Shown piece by piece: positions 22,194 to 34,558 of a DNA stretch of 64,000 bases (the first letter of the stretch is position 1; every line of letters begins with the position of its first letter). This DNA is from Ipomoea triloba (Eukaryota; Streptophyta; Magnoliopsida; Solanales; Convolvulaceae): the NCBI RefSeq assembly GCF_003576645.1, contig NC_044916.1, positions 2,054,776 to 2,118,775 on the forward strand, in the 5' to 3' direction. The position numbers and the translations under genes were made by a program. The notes below the pieces were generated by a model. It saw only the letters and a list, made by a program, of their open reading frames with translations. It ran no database searches and was not told the DNA's origin.

Positions 22194-24182
22194 ATAATTA
22201 ATATAGATAAAATCTCGTAATTTTTTTTTTGAGCCATCCTCCGACAAGCTCTCCCTTGACCTTACCCTCTCGTAAAATCTCGTAATTGATTGAGTAGTAT
22301 TAATCGATAACTTTAAGTTAGAAAGTTGGAGCTTTGAACTCGTTAGATATACAAAAAGTTAATTGCCTCATGTAATCTATACTATGTAATTAGGTATGTT
22401 CTTAATTCTACACTCAAACACCCCCCCCCCCCCTCCCCCAAAAAAGATGAAAAGGGTGATTATACAATATACTCAAAATTGCTTACATAGAAGGACTAAC
22501 ACATAAATTCTATCAAAATTATTCTTAGTGAAGTTTGAACTAACTTATCCAATCAAAAGTTTTGACTGGCTTCTTGGTCCTAATTAATTATAATCTTGAT
22601 TACATCAATGATTTGTTCCAAAATATGTTTAAAATTCTTGAGATATTCACGACCGGAAAAAATTAGTCTAATGTAGTATATTTCGATTTGTTAGATTTGA
22701 AATATGTTGAGAAATCTTCTAATTTGATCAATACCATACTAATTAAATTAGAGAGCAAAATAAAGCTACTGATCTTAACTTCTTGTTGACAAAAGCGTTC
22801 ATTATATATGCCCACGACCATAGGTGGATTGAGTGGCTCTTGGTGGAGTTTTATCGAATTTTGATGTGTCTCGTCTTGACATTCCTCGAACAATGAAGGT
22901 GTTGGACTGTTGGTCTTTGAAAACAAACTTCTTATATAAAATTAACACTCTTCTTATCTAATTATTAAATTTAGTTAATTATTACTAATTTTCTTTGTTT
23001 CATGTTAAAATGTGAAATTCTTATATAAAATTGTTGCACACTCTTCTTATCAAATTTTATTTGTTTTTGTTCACATAGGATTATATATTATTAAATGATC
23101 AAGTTTATACACTATATGCTAAACTTTGTGTAGTGTTACTCATGTGTTCTAATCTAACTTAATGTGAATGTGAAAGAGAAGTATGTGCTTATAGTTGGGG
23201 TAGAGAGAATAGCGGATTTTTAGGCGATAACGACAATTTGAGAATTTTGAACATTTTCTATGTTTGTTTAACTATGTACATTTTTTTTCTTTCAAAAAAA
23301 AAAAAAACCTATGTACATTTGTTTATGTCATGACCATTTATTTAATTGCTAGTAATTTTCTTTTTTTTGCTCACTTAGCATTTTATACTCCGTATATCAA
23401 TTAAATTTAAGGGTTTTATACACTAAAACTTAGGGTATGTTTGGAAAGTAAGAAAATGACTTCTGAAAAATGAGTCATTTTTCAAAAAATGAGTTCATTT
23501 TCGGTGTTTGGATGTAGTTTGAAAAACTGTCTGTGTGTGTGTTTGGCTCATTTTTCGGAAAAAGAGTGAATTGAAAAATGAGTATAAATGTATAATTATA
23601 TATTTTTATTATTTTATTAAAAATATATAAACTAATAATATTTATTAAAAATTAGAAATAAATTATTTTTTTTTACAAAACAACGTCGCACAAAGCCATT
23701 TTTCGTTTCTGAAAAATGAATTTCAGATTTTTTGTCTGGAAGTAATTTTCTGGAAAAATGAGCTCATTTTCCGTGGTCAACGGAAAATGTTTAAATTAAA
23801 GCTAAACTGTTAAAAGAGAAGAAGCACATGGCTGTAGTTGGGTTAGATGGATTCCGAGATAATAAAGACAACAAAATTTTGAGCATGCATTCCCAATGTT
23901 TGTTTAACCTCGTACATATGTTGTGTCAAAATCAATTAAAACTCCATCCGTTAAAGTATCAATAATTTTATATGTTTTCAAATTATATAAAATTTAAGGC
24001 TTAATTTGTAGTAGCCTGGTTTATTATGATCTAATTCTTCTTGTTTACGCCAATCGAATTATCAAGAAAATTTAGCGGTTTTGATCTTCAAATAGCAAAT
24101 AGTGATTAGATCAACTCAACCCCTCCCCATTGCCACCACCCTTTCTCTCTCTCTCTAGATTCTTTGATATTTTTCATTCACC
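22194..24182. other. Intergenic spacer between GARP copies B and C
   Basis: Contains a 43-bp duplicate of the end of copy B's last exon at 22230-22272 and a poly-C tract near 22420. The flank at 22280-22920 is paralogous to 27.7 kb, 29.4-29.6 kb, 30.74-30.83 kb and 31.95-32.35 kb. The TTAACTTCTTGTTG site at 22776-22789 is the unoccupied version of the hAT insertion site at 29600. A GTGTTTGG-family MITE fragment is at 23431-23795. No other gene is seen. Confidence 0.55.
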
Positions 24183-27100
24183 ATGACTAAAAGCTTTCCA
24201 TTTTCCTCCTCGAACATGAGGGTTTCGCCGAAAAACAGTAGAGTGTCGGCAAGTGGTGGCACGAGATCCAAAGCCCCTCGTCTCCGGTGGACGGAGGAGC
24301 TCCACCGCCGCTTCGTGCATGCAGTGGAGAGGCTCGGAGGAGAAGAGAGTAAGGAACTCCGGTCACCATCTCCATGCACATTCTGTTAAACACATAGCCT
24401 GAACTAGTCTTAGATGGTTTTGGTGTTGTTAGCTCAGTGAGAGCAGTAATTGATGACCTTCTTAATTTGAGTTGGTCGGTTAAAGATAACTTAGACTGAT
24501 TTAACTCATTGTGGTCTTAAGGCATGAAATCCGCACCCTCTGGTAGTGGCCACCCAAAAAATTAAATCCCAATTCAATCAATACTTTTCTTGATTCTTTT
24601 CGTTTTTGATTTGTTATGGGTTTTCAATCTATCGCCAGGAGCAACTCCAAAATTGGTGCTGCAGTTGATGGATGTGAAGGAAATGACCATAGCCCACGTT
24701 AAGAGTCATCTCCAGGTTAACAATACATACATAAATCTTTGGAATAAAGTTGCAATCTGTCTGTCGTCAATTAAAGTCTTACAGTTTGTGAAAATATAAT
24801 GTTTGAGCTGCAGATGTATAGGAGAATGAAGCATAAGCAAAAGATGAAAGGTTTGTTACTACTACTTCTATATACTCATTAATGGAGGATATCATGTTGA
24901 TGTTGATACATGTTTGAGTTAAGGATATGTTTATAACATCATCATCATCACTGCATACTATTTTAAGAACTCAAAAATCAAAATGCTTTTCTTCTTATTA
25001 GTTGTTTCATGGTTTTGCATCGCTTCATTTCTTAATTAATAAGCTAATTATTAACCTAAGTTATAAACTAACCTTTTAATTTGTTTCTTTCTATGACTTA
25101 GGTTGTTTCATGTGTTAATAATGTGGCTACTTATAGCATTTTCTATGTTTTCTAGATGTATATATTTGCCTGCATGTAGAGTATTTTTCTGGATGACGAG
25201 GGAAACTACTGTCATCACTAGGGGTGTGAATTGAAGTAGCCCGTAAGAAGGTGTTCGAGAATTTCGTTTCAGCTACTCAGACATCCCTTTTTGGGATGTA
25301 TGGCTAGGCTTTCGTTTCTTTCTATCAATTAGTTTGTATCTTGTGTTAGCTAGCTAAATGAATTTAGAACATTCGCATTGACAAAAGTTTTTTATAAGTT
25401 TTTTGTCATGTATTTTTCTTATGTGAATGAAGAGAGAAATAATGGCTCAATCTGCAAATTGGGATTTTGTGCCAAAAATGGTTTTTTTTTTTTAATTAAA
25501 AAAAGTCATGTGTGGACTTGACTTGCATGCCTAGCTAGCCCGTACATGAATTTCATGTGCCCGTTAGACCCACACGTTCACCGTACTCTCGGTTTTCTTT
25601 TCTCTTTTCCATTTGGCTTTATATTTTTCTTAGAAAAACTCAATAACAACAACAACAACTTAAACCAATAATCTTACTCTTAGTCTTACATCATTATATA
25701 TCTATGTCATCTTATCTATTCAGTTGTACTAGCTAATTGATATTATAGTTATATTGATTTTTTTTTGTATGAATGTTATAGTTATACTCATAAGAACATA
25801 TAATTCGTAACTAAAATCATTTAATGATAAATTTAGTATCACTAGACTTTTGTTTCTTTGTATGATTTTGTTTATATCGTGTATGGTAATATGAATTTAT
25901 AATTAAAGGCATATTTCTTCAATGGAGATTTAATTTTTACTTGTCAAATTAGCCCTTCTTTGCAAATTAAATGAGCAAAAAAAAAAGTGTATTATATTGT
26001 TCATACATTAAATGCTCATTTTTTGAAGATTATTTATGACGGTAATAATGCGTTACCGGGTATGTAATCTGAGTATTCTTGAGTATCTGAATACAATGTT
26101 TGAGTACTTGAGAACAGTATTGAGCGTATAGTGTTTGGTGTACAAGTGAATTCAGTATCTATTGTCTAGTAAGAAGTGTCAGAAGTGTCAGAAGCCCCCG
26201 CTACGTGGTTGTGAGCCCTTTTATTCCATTCAGTTCAGTGACCGTTGGACATCAATACCCTGAGGTATTGAATGCTGAGGAGCTGAACGTCTGTCATCAA
26301 CGCTGAGGAGGTGAACGTTGGCCATCAATGCTGAGGAGTTGGACCGTTGCGCCTTGATGCTGAGGAGTGGGTAGTTTGAACGGCAACTTGGTTATGACAA
26401 TGGTTCCGGGTCGGGTACCCAATTACCCTGTCAATTTATACCATGTATTGTAGTATGAATTTGTTACAATATATATTGTCTTTTAGCTCTAAATTTATCT
26501 GATGTTATGGTTGCATAGAAAACTAAGCAATAATTAGCCATGTCATTTATTAATTAAATTTGTTGGTAAACAGAGACCAGAGTTGAGCAAAATTATGTCG
26601 TTTCAAACTCAACTCCTTACCGTGAACAACATGAAGCTATTCCCCCAAGCTTTTTACCTGCAATATGGTTAGTAAAAATTAATTATTTTAATTTATCAAT
26701 TGCGGTTTTATTAAACTAATTAATTTATATAAATTTATAATCTTCATAATAAAATAATTTAATTGTTTAAATTGAGATAATTATTTAATCAATTAGAGAA
26801 TTGTATTGTTGTACATACAGGCAGGAGGATGAACCAACAATGATGTTTATGGATGTTGTGAGTGCGAGCAATGTTCAAGTAAGTGACTAGTTAACTATTA
26901 TAATTAGCTTATTATATATTGGGGGGTGGAGTGGGGTGGGTGAGGGGGTTGGTTTGTGTAATTCGGCTAATCAATTGAGTTATATGAAAAAATATTGGTT
27001 GAATTAATTAATTTGATAATATGTATTTTAGTTAGGTGATCGATTATACTAATTGATTAAGCGTGTGTTATGCTTAGTATTATATTATATTTATTTTGTT

Positions 27101-27697
27101 GAAACTGGGTATAAAGAGAAGATAAATTAATTATATTATGTGCACCAACTGCACAAGACATGCACGTTACCTGACAGTTTTATTGTTATATAAATAGTTT
27201 ACTTTTCTTGTGTGGTTTGCGTGCTATTGCACATGAGGAAAGTTTACATAGTATACAAACTCAGTTAATGGCTGACATTTCTCTCATCACCCAAAATTGA
27301 AAAAAAATATTGTTATATACAACACTATATAAAATGTCAAGTAAATTAAAATTGTTTCGTATGTTATTATCATAACATGACATGACAGAATTTGAGTGGG
27401 GATAAATTAGTACTAATATACAAAACGAAATTACATGAGGCATGAACATTACTTAACGATATTGCTATATACAACATTAAAATATGTTTGATAAAATTGT
27501 ATTATACGCAACCATGACGTGACACGATAGAATTTTAGCATATTTAAGTATTGATTGGATTGATGAACAATATGAATATTTTGCAGGGAAGGAATGATGA
27601 TTATGCTCATGAGGAATCTGCAAGCATGATGTCATTTTCCTCCGACCGCTCAGAGTCATCCTCCGATAACCTCTCCATTGACCTCACTCTCGGTTAA
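24183..27697 (+). CDS. GARP (MYB-like) transcription factor with EAR-type tail, copy C
   Basis: Six exons: 24183-24348, 24639-24715, 24814-24850, 26574-26667, 26821-26878 and 27587-27697; 180 aa. The GARP DNA-binding domain (about residues 27-92) is built from exons 1-3: RLRWTEELHRRFVHAVERLG, then ATPKLVLQLMDVKEMTIAHV, then KSHLQMYRRMK. It matches the plant group that includes At1g14600 and At2g38300-type proteins (GARP/KANADI-like). The C-terminus NLSIDLTLG resembles an EAR repression motif (LxLxL / DLxL-like), suggesting a nuclear repressor. The start could be 24183 or the internal ATG at 24216 used by copies B and E. Intron 3 (1.7 kb) is full of repeats. The downstream array 27837-29391 was made from this last exon. 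Confidence 0.85.
24397..24562 (+). mobile_element. SINE family 2 copy (intron 1 of GARP copy C)
   Basis: 'gttgttagctcagtgagagcagtaattgatgacc', body 'agttggtcggttaaagataacttagactgatttaactcattgtggtc', and end 'gccacccaaaaaatta'. It matches the family pieces at 34805-34915 and 57812-58097. Confidence 0.5.
26040..26430. repeat. Repeat with imperfect ~33-bp units in intron 3 of GARP copy C
   Basis: GC-richer than its surroundings. Contains several imperfect copies of 'catcaatgctgaggagttgaacgttggc' (26250-26360) and a doubled 'agaagtgtc'. No coding frame. Probably an unclassified transposon fragment, absent from the matching intron of copy E. Confidence 0.45.
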
Positions 27698-27836
27698 TTA
27701 ATATGCTTAAAATCTTGTAGTCGAGTAGTATTAGTCCATAACTTTAAGTTAAAAAGTTGTAGGTTTGATCCCCTTAGATATACAAAGAGTTAATTGCCTT
27801 GTGTAATCTATGCATGTTCTTAATTCTACACCCCCC

Positions 27837-28866
27837 GGGATGTCATTTTCCTCCGACAGCTCAGAGTCATCCTCCGATAACCTCTCCATTGGCCTCACTC
27901 TCAGTTAATTAATATGCTTAAAATCTTGTAGTCGAGTAGTATTACTCCATAACTTTAAGTTAAAAAGTTGTAGGTTTGATCCCCTTAGATATACAAAGAG
28001 TTAATTGCCTTGTGTAATCTATGTATCTTCTTAATTCTACACCCCCCGGGATGTCATTTTCCTCCGACAGCTCAGAGTCATCCTCCGATAACCTCTCCAT
28101 TGGCCTCACTCTCAGTTAATTAATATGCTTAAAATCTTGTAGTCGAGTAGTATTACTCCATAACTTTAAGTTAAAAAGTTGTAGGTTTGATCCCCTTAGA
28201 TATACAAAGAGTTAATTGCCTTGTGTAATCTATGTATCTTCTTAATTCTACACCCCCCGGGATGTCATTTTCCTCCGACAGCTCAGAGTCATCCTCCGAT
28301 AACCTCTCCATTGGCCTCACTCTCAGTTAATTAATATGCTTAAAATCTTGTAGTCGAGTAGTATTACTCCATAACTTTAAGTTAAAAAGTTGTAGGTTTG
28401 ATCCCCTTAGATATACAAAGAGTTAATTGCCTTGTGTAATCTATGTATCTTCTTAATTCTACACCCCCCGGGATGTCATTTTCCTCCGACAGCTCAGAGT
28501 CATCCTCCGATAACCTCTCCATTGGCCTCACTCTCAGTTAATTAATATGCTTAAAATCTTGTAGTCGAGTAGTATTACTCCATAACTTTAAGTTAAAAAG
28601 TTGTAGGTTTGATCCCCTTAGATATACAAAGAGTTAATTGCCTTGTGTAATCTATGTATCTTCTTAATTCTACACCCCCCGGGATGTCATTTTCCTCCGA
28701 CAGCTCAGAGTCATCCTCCGATAACCTCTCCATTGGCCTCACTCTCAGTTAATTAATATGCTTAAAATCTTGTAGTCGAGTAGTATTACTCCATAACTTT
28801 AAGTTAAAAAGTTGTAGGTTTGATCCCCTTAGATATACAAAGAGTTAATTGCCTTGTGTAATCTAT
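27837..28866 (+). repeat. 211-bp tandem array of GARP last-exon sequence
   Basis: Five copies start at 27837, 28048, 28259, 28470 and 28681 with a constant 211-bp period and essentially no differences. Each begins 'gggatgtcattttcctccgacagctcagag', encodes the SFSSDSSESSSDNLSIGLTL-like end of the last exon, a stop, and about 120 bp of 3' flank. The parent, exon 6 of copy C with its flank, differs slightly (Asp-Arg and Ile-Asp instead of Asp-Ser and Ile-Gly). The units lack promoter, start and DNA-binding domain. Confidence 0.9.
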
Positions 28867-29391
28867 TACATAGATTACACAAGGCAATTAACTCTTTGTA
28901 TATCTAAGGGATCAAACCTACAACTTTTTAACTTAAAGTTATGGAGTAATACTACTCGACTACAAGATTTTAAGCATATTAATTAACTGAGAGTGAGGCA
29001 ATGGAGAGGTTATCGGAGGATGACTCTGAGCCTACATAGATTACACAAGGCAATTAACTCTTTGTATATCTAAGGGATCAAACCTACAACTTTTTAACTT
29101 AAAGTTATGGAGTAATACTACTCGACTACAAGATTTTAAGCATATTAATTAACTGAGAGTGAGGCAATGGAGAGGTTATCGGAGGATGACTCTGAGCCTA
29201 CATAGATTACACAAGGCAATTAACTCTTTGTATATCTAAGGGATCAAACCTACAACTTTTTAACTTAAAGTTATGGAGTAATACTACTCGACTACAAGAT
29301 TTTAAGCATATTAATTAACTGAGAGTGAGGCCAATGGAGAGGTTATCGGAGGATGACTCTGAGCTGTCGGAGGAAAATGACATCCCGGGGG
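28867..29391 (-). repeat. Inverted continuation of the last-exon array
   Basis: At 28863-28870 the array turns round ('taatctattacatagatta') and three reverse-complement units follow, starting at 28867, 29033 and 29199 (166-bp period; the last is longer). The first two contain single-base deletions relative to the direct units (gaggcaatgg for gaggccaatgg). The array ends next to an N at 29392. The palindromic shape plus indels next to a gap suggests a fold-back read used in gap filling. Confidence 0.85.
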
Positions 29392-29607
29392 NTCTTCTTA
29401 ATTCTTCCCCCCCCCCCCCTTACAACCATGATTAGTCCCAAAATATGTTTAAAATTCTTGAGATATTCGAGATGGAAAAAGAATTAGTCTAATATACTAC
29501 ATTAAAGAGTAGTATATTACAATTGTTTAGATTTAAAATATGTTGTGAAATCTTCTAATAGTCTACTAAAGTCGAACTAAAATAAAGCTATTGACCTTAA
29601 CTTCTTG

Positions 29608-30740
29608 CAGGGCCGGTCCTGAGCACGAGCGGGATGGGCGACCGCCCAGGACCCCATGATAGAAGGGGCCCATTCATATATATGTATATGTATACATATA
29701 TCTATTATAATGTTATAATTATATTAAAAAATAAAAAGTTAGTGTTATAATTATATTATAAAACAAAAAATTAAGAATAGATGGAACTGCAGTAAGCTGA
29801 GAATCGACGCTTAATTAAATAATTTAGAAATAGAATTGACACGGAGAGTCGAGGACACCTAATTATCTTTTATCTATTAGAATCGACACCCTAACCAGCT
29901 AACCAATTCGTCTGCTTCAATAAAAAAAAAATATTTCCAATTCGATTAATCAACGATTATTCATTTGTTTGCCACTTTGGGCCCCATGTCCGTTGTAATT
30001 TGTAAGTTTTCTTCTATTTGTAATTTGTTCTGTTTTTTATTTCCTATTCAACACAGCACACCTATAGGGCAGTAGGGATTTAGTGCTATAAATTTATAAT
30101 CCTCTAATGAGTAATGTTTATTTGGATAATGAATTTTGTGATTTCTGTAATTCTAGAATTCTAGAATATATATATATATAATATTTGAATTATATTTATC
30201 CTGAGTTACTGAGTTGTCTAATCCATTAAATTTATAGGGATAGATAGTGAAAGAAGAAATGAACAAAAAATGGTAGTTGTTTGTGATACTGATGATTGAG
30301 GGAAACTTTTTAAAAATATTCAGGTGCTTTTGTTCTTTTCTTATACACAGTTTTAAAATTGTTTTATATAAAGTTACCTAAAAAGCATTTATGTGATGGT
30401 GAAAAAAGAAAAAAATTAAACAAGTAGAGCAGCTAATAGAATCACAAAGAGGTATATTGAGAATGACCAAGGCCATGTTAATGACGATTTTGTGTATTGA
30501 GAATGATATGTTAGAGAAGGTTAATCTTGATACAATTATCGATTATTTTTCATAACACAGATTTTTTTTGTCGTGATTACTTTTGTATTTAAAAAAATGT
30601 TGAAAATTTTCTAATATTATTTCGTGTTATTTGATATTATTATTTTTTTAGTATTATTGCATTTAAATTTTAGTTTTTCATATACGGGGCCCATTTTTTT
30701 AATTTCGCCCAGGACCTCTAAACTGTTTGGACCGGCCCTG
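29608..30740. mobile_element. Non-autonomous hAT element with 8-bp target duplication
   Basis: Ends are perfect inverted repeats, CAGGGCCGGTCC at the left and GGACCGGCCCTG at the right. They are flanked by ACTTCTTG (29600-29607) and ACTCCTTG (30741-30748), an 8-bp duplication with one difference. Sub-terminal 'cgcccaggacc' also pairs with its counterpart ('gcccaggacctc' near 30708). 1,133 bp with no intact transposase. The paralogous flank near 22778-22785 shows the site without the element. Confidence 0.88.
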
Positions 30741-31214
30741 ACTCCTTGTTGCCAAAAGCATTCATCATGCACACGGCCTTAGGTGGATTGAGTGGCTCTT
30801 GGTGGAGTTTCACCGTGGCTGGTGAAACTCGATCCTCAATCTTTTTTTCTCAAACTTTACCTATGTAACCAACTGAGTTGCTCATGTGACATTATTAAAT
30901 TTATTGGCATCATGAATGCAGGTTTGAACTTATCCAATGGGATTTGAATTTCAACCGTGAGGGAATATAATTTACTTTCATAATCAAACGACTTTTTTGG
31001 GATAATGGACTTTTAAATTTTTTATTTTAAATTTCTGTATAAAAATGACATTTTTCTTCCTAAATTATAGGAAATGGTATTTTTTGTGTCCCTTATTTAT
31101 TAATAAAATGACTTTTCTGTCCCTAGATAGTAGATAGTCTGTGGAGTGACTTTTAACACAACCTCAATGAAACGCAATGACAAAAAAGTCATTTTGTAAA
31201 CAAAATAATAGGTA

Positions 31215-31385
31215 TAATATATAAGGACAACTTCAACTAAATTGATCAAACAGTTGGTTTGGTAATTACAAGGTTACAAATTCAACTCTCAACAAAAACA
31301 CTTAGATTAATTAGTTCATTGTTGTCATTTGTTGGCTATAATCACAAAGTGAATTTTACCTTATACACATTTCGTGATTGATAAA
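31215..31385 (+). mobile_element. SINE family 2-like fragment
   Basis: 'aacttcaactaaattgatcaaacagttggtttggtaattacaaggttacaaattcaactctcaac' resembles the tRNA-like head of family 2, with a matching body ('ttagttcattgttgtcatttgttggctataatcacaaag'). Strongly diverged; a similar piece is at 34075-34185. Confidence 0.4.
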
Positions 31386-31821
31386 TAATAGTATAATTGA
31401 GTAGTGAAAAATGTCATTTTTATTTTTATTTTTTAATTTCTTAGCATCATGAATGCTGTTATGAACTTATCCAATGAGGTCTGATCGAATTCCGTGATGG
31501 AATATAATTATTTTCTGCTTCATAATCAAATTCCTAAAAGACTAAATTGACCCTCCAAAGTCCCCTATAGCCTAAGAAAAGCCTGCAGAAATGGACAAAT
31601 TTATACAACAGTCACTTCAAGTACGAGTTCAGTCACCCATTCCTTGAAAATCGATTAATTCACGTTTAGTTAATTCAATCATTCGAGATTAACTAGATGA
31701 ACAGTCTGATATACAACATTAAATATATGTTTGATGAAATTATATCATACGTTACTGTGATGTGATGCAATAGAATTTTATCATATTTAAGTATTGATTG
31801 GATTGAAAAATATGAATTTGC

Positions 31822-31942
31822 ATAGAAGGAATGCTAATTACGCTCACGATGAATCTGCTAGTACGATGTCGATGTCGTTTTTCTCTGGCACTTCGAAGCC
31901 ATCATCCTACAAACTTAGCTCTCTATTGATCTCCCTCTAAGT
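31822..31942 (+). pseudogene. GARP-EAR gene, copy D (last-exon relic)
   Basis: Aligns with the last exon of copies B, C and E: 'aggaatgctaattacgctcacgatgaatctgctagtacgatgtcg', then 'ggcacttcgaagccatcatcc', then a damaged EAR-coding end with a frameshift. The acceptor AG is changed to 'gcatag' and a small duplication (atgtcgatgtcg) is present. No earlier exons are found upstream. Its downstream flank (32830-32960) is shared with copy E (37800-37940), confirming that a whole gene once stood here. Confidence 0.75.
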
Positions 31943-32399
31943 TAATTAATATGCTTAAGATCTTATAGTCGAATAGTATTAGTAGATGACTTTAAGTTAG
32001 AAAGTTACATGTTTGAACCTCGCCCATCAAATATACCAAAAATTAAGTGTCTTATGTAATTTATGTATGTTCTTAATTCTAGCCCAAACCACCCCCCACC
32101 CCTCCCACAATAATTCAAAAAGGGTAATTATACAATATACTCACAATTGCTTAAATAGGACTAGCAAATAAATTCTATCAGAATTATTCTTAGTGAAGTT
32201 TGAACTCACAATCAAAGGTTATGATCTCAACGATTAATGAATCTAATTGCGTCTAAACATGGGCTTCTTGGTCCTAATTAATTATAACCTTGATTACATC
32301 CATGATTAGTCTCAAAAAATATATAAAATTCTTGAGATCGACAGTCAGAACGAGAAAAAAAAATTTAGTATTATAAAAAAAAACTAATTACTCTCCCTC

Positions 32400-32710
32400 A
32401 CTCTACGGACGCAAGTTGCACGTGCCAAGTCATTAAGGTAGGTCTCCTCGCTACCCAGGGGCTGGTGTCGAATGATTGTTGATGGGCGCCCATTGTTGCT
32501 AGAACATCAGCGACTTTATTTTGCTCACGATAAATCACACAGATAGATATCCTCCCGTCTTTAACAAGTCACCGACCTGCTTCCTTAATAACTTCCTGAA
32601 TAGATCCTTGAAGCGTGCAGGTTTTCTCATGAATCCATCCTATGATATTTTTTGCGTCAGTCCGAATTTCAGCATCAAGAAAACCCTAGCTTCTCCCAAT
32701 CTAGAAAAAT
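32400..32710 (-). pseudogene. LINE-type RNase H domain fragment
   Basis: The minus strand reads RVFLDAEIRTDAKNIIGWIH, then TCTLQGSIQEVIKEAGR, then after a frameshift KDGRISICVIYREQNKVADVLATMGAH. This matches the end of the RNase H-like domain (RVT_3) that closes plant LINE polyproteins, with the conserved YREQNKVAD stretch. Broken by a stop/frameshift and 5' truncated, as usual for dead LINEs. Confidence 0.7.
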
Positions 32711-33534
32711 AACTTATTAAAATGTGTAATGCTAATAAGTACAATATAATTTATTGGGTCACATAATATGTGAAGTAATAATTGAAAAAATAGAATAAAA
32801 ATACATGCGTCTTCCTATAGCATAGCTAGGTAGCTAGCTAGGTGGAATAAGCAGTGTAGCCTGTATACTAAATTGAAGTCTTCTCATCACATGGGCAACC
32901 ATTATTCAGAAGAAGAGAATAAATAATCTCATATTTAGAACAATCCACCTTTTCCTACCTCAAATGATCAAGTCTTTGAGATAGCAACTTTCAGTCTTTT
33001 TGTGAATTCAACAACAAGAGAATGTACGTTTATTTCATATAAAAAATTGAAAAAAAAAATGATAAGTAAGCTATCAAACTATATTAAAAAAAGAAATCAG
33101 ATCGTTGAACTTTAAAAAGTTACAATTAAATATATCAATTTGTCATTTTGATACATATGAACTTAATAGTCGATTAATAACCACATCTAAAAATTGATAA
33201 CGTGAGATACGATGTTGCATGTCAATCCACATATGTAAATTAAAATAAAGTAATAAGATAAAAAAAATTTGTAATAATATTTTATTTATAAATTGCACAT
33301 CTTTTCTCACTTTTTTTTTTATTTGGTCCCTAGCTCAAACCCTAGGAGGTTTATCGACAAAGCATGATGTACAAATTTAAAAAAAAAAAAAAAAACACGT
33401 CATATTTAATGGTCTAACGTTTTAATGAAGTTTCACATTCAAACTTTAATTTGTGAATAAAATAACAGGCCATTATTGTCATATCAAAATATTTGTATCT
33501 AAATAAGATCTGATAATAACTCAATCTCAAACAA

Positions 33535-33536
<2 letters not shown>
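32711..33536. other. AT-rich intergenic DNA
   Basis: Holds the flank shared with copy E's 3' side (about 32830-33010). Otherwise no gene or structured element was recognised. Confidence 0.5.

Positions 33537-33586
<50 letters not shown>
33537..33586. repeat. (TA)n microsatellite
   Basis: About 25 TA units. The Tyr-Ile run in a minus-strand frame over it is translation of the microsatellite, not a protein. Confidence 0.9.
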
Positions 33587-33587
<1 letters not shown>

Positions 33588-33588
<1 letters not shown>

Positions 33589-33850
33589 CAGGATCAGGTA
33601 CGAACTGCCCTTCCCATACGAAGCTGCAACTACTACATGAATTCACTACAACTGTCCCAAAAGTTGAAGTGCATTTCTTTATGAAGCTGGAAGAGTTCCA
33701 GTGTATTTGTATAGTAATTGCAGTGCATTCCTTCAATTCACACATCTGTGTGAGTGAGAGAGCGAGATTTGACACGGCATTTGATCTAACGGTGGTGGTG
33801 GAGCAAGGTTTTGGGACCATCATATTTGTGTTTCCTTGATGCACATGTAG
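33588..33850. repeat. Diverged member of the ATCAGGTGCGAAC MITE family
   Basis: Begins 'atcaggatcaggtacgaactgcccttcccatacgaag' and continues with 'gcaactactacatgaattcactac' and 'attgcagtgcattcctt', phrases shared with the small element at 35381-35549. The right end is not defined. Confidence 0.4.
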
Positions 33851-34558
33851 ACGTAGGAATGTTTTGATGCTGACTGACTTGGCTTTCTACAAAGAATGTC
33901 CAGAAACAGAAAATATTACAAAAATCAGACTAATTTTTTGGGATAATAGATTTTTCTGTTTTTTATTTTATTTTATTTTTTATTTTTATTTTTTTTTAAA
34001 TGACACTTTTTTTCTAAATTGCATATAGAATTATAGAAATAATACTTTTCGTTCCTTACTTATAATCAAACAACCTCAACCTAATTGATTAGATCAGATA
34101 ACTACAATCTTACAAGTTCAACTCTTAACAGGAATGATTTATTAGTGTTCTTAGTTTGAGTTAGTTAACTATGGACGACTCCAATGCAAATCCGGTTGTG
34201 ATCTGGTTGTGATTTCTTTAGTTTGGTATAATTGAGGAATATAATGAAAAGAATTATTTTAAATTTGATCTTTAAACTTGTTGGCATCATGAATGCTGAT
34301 TTGAACATATCCAATGAGGTCTGAATTTCCGTGAGGGAATATAATTTATTTTCTGCTTCATAATCAAAATCCCAAAAGACTAAATTGACCCTCCAAAGTC
34401 CCCTATAGCCTAAGAAAATTAAAGCCTGCAGAAATGGACAAATCTATACAACAGTCTTACAAATATTTATTCCCTTCTTGTTTTGGCATATGACTATAAC
34501 TCATTAACTCAACCCCCACCACACCGGGTCTCCATTTCTTCCATTCTCCTCCTTCAGC

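Noticed and set aside
27837..29391. CRISPR-like or regulatory tandem array
   Set aside because: Units are 211 bp without spacers, are copies of a plant gene exon, and lie in a eukaryotic genome.
33536..33844. 102-aa minus-strand frame with a Tyr-Ile repeat
   Set aside because: Translation of a (TA)n microsatellite joined to a MITE-like repeat; no start context or homology.
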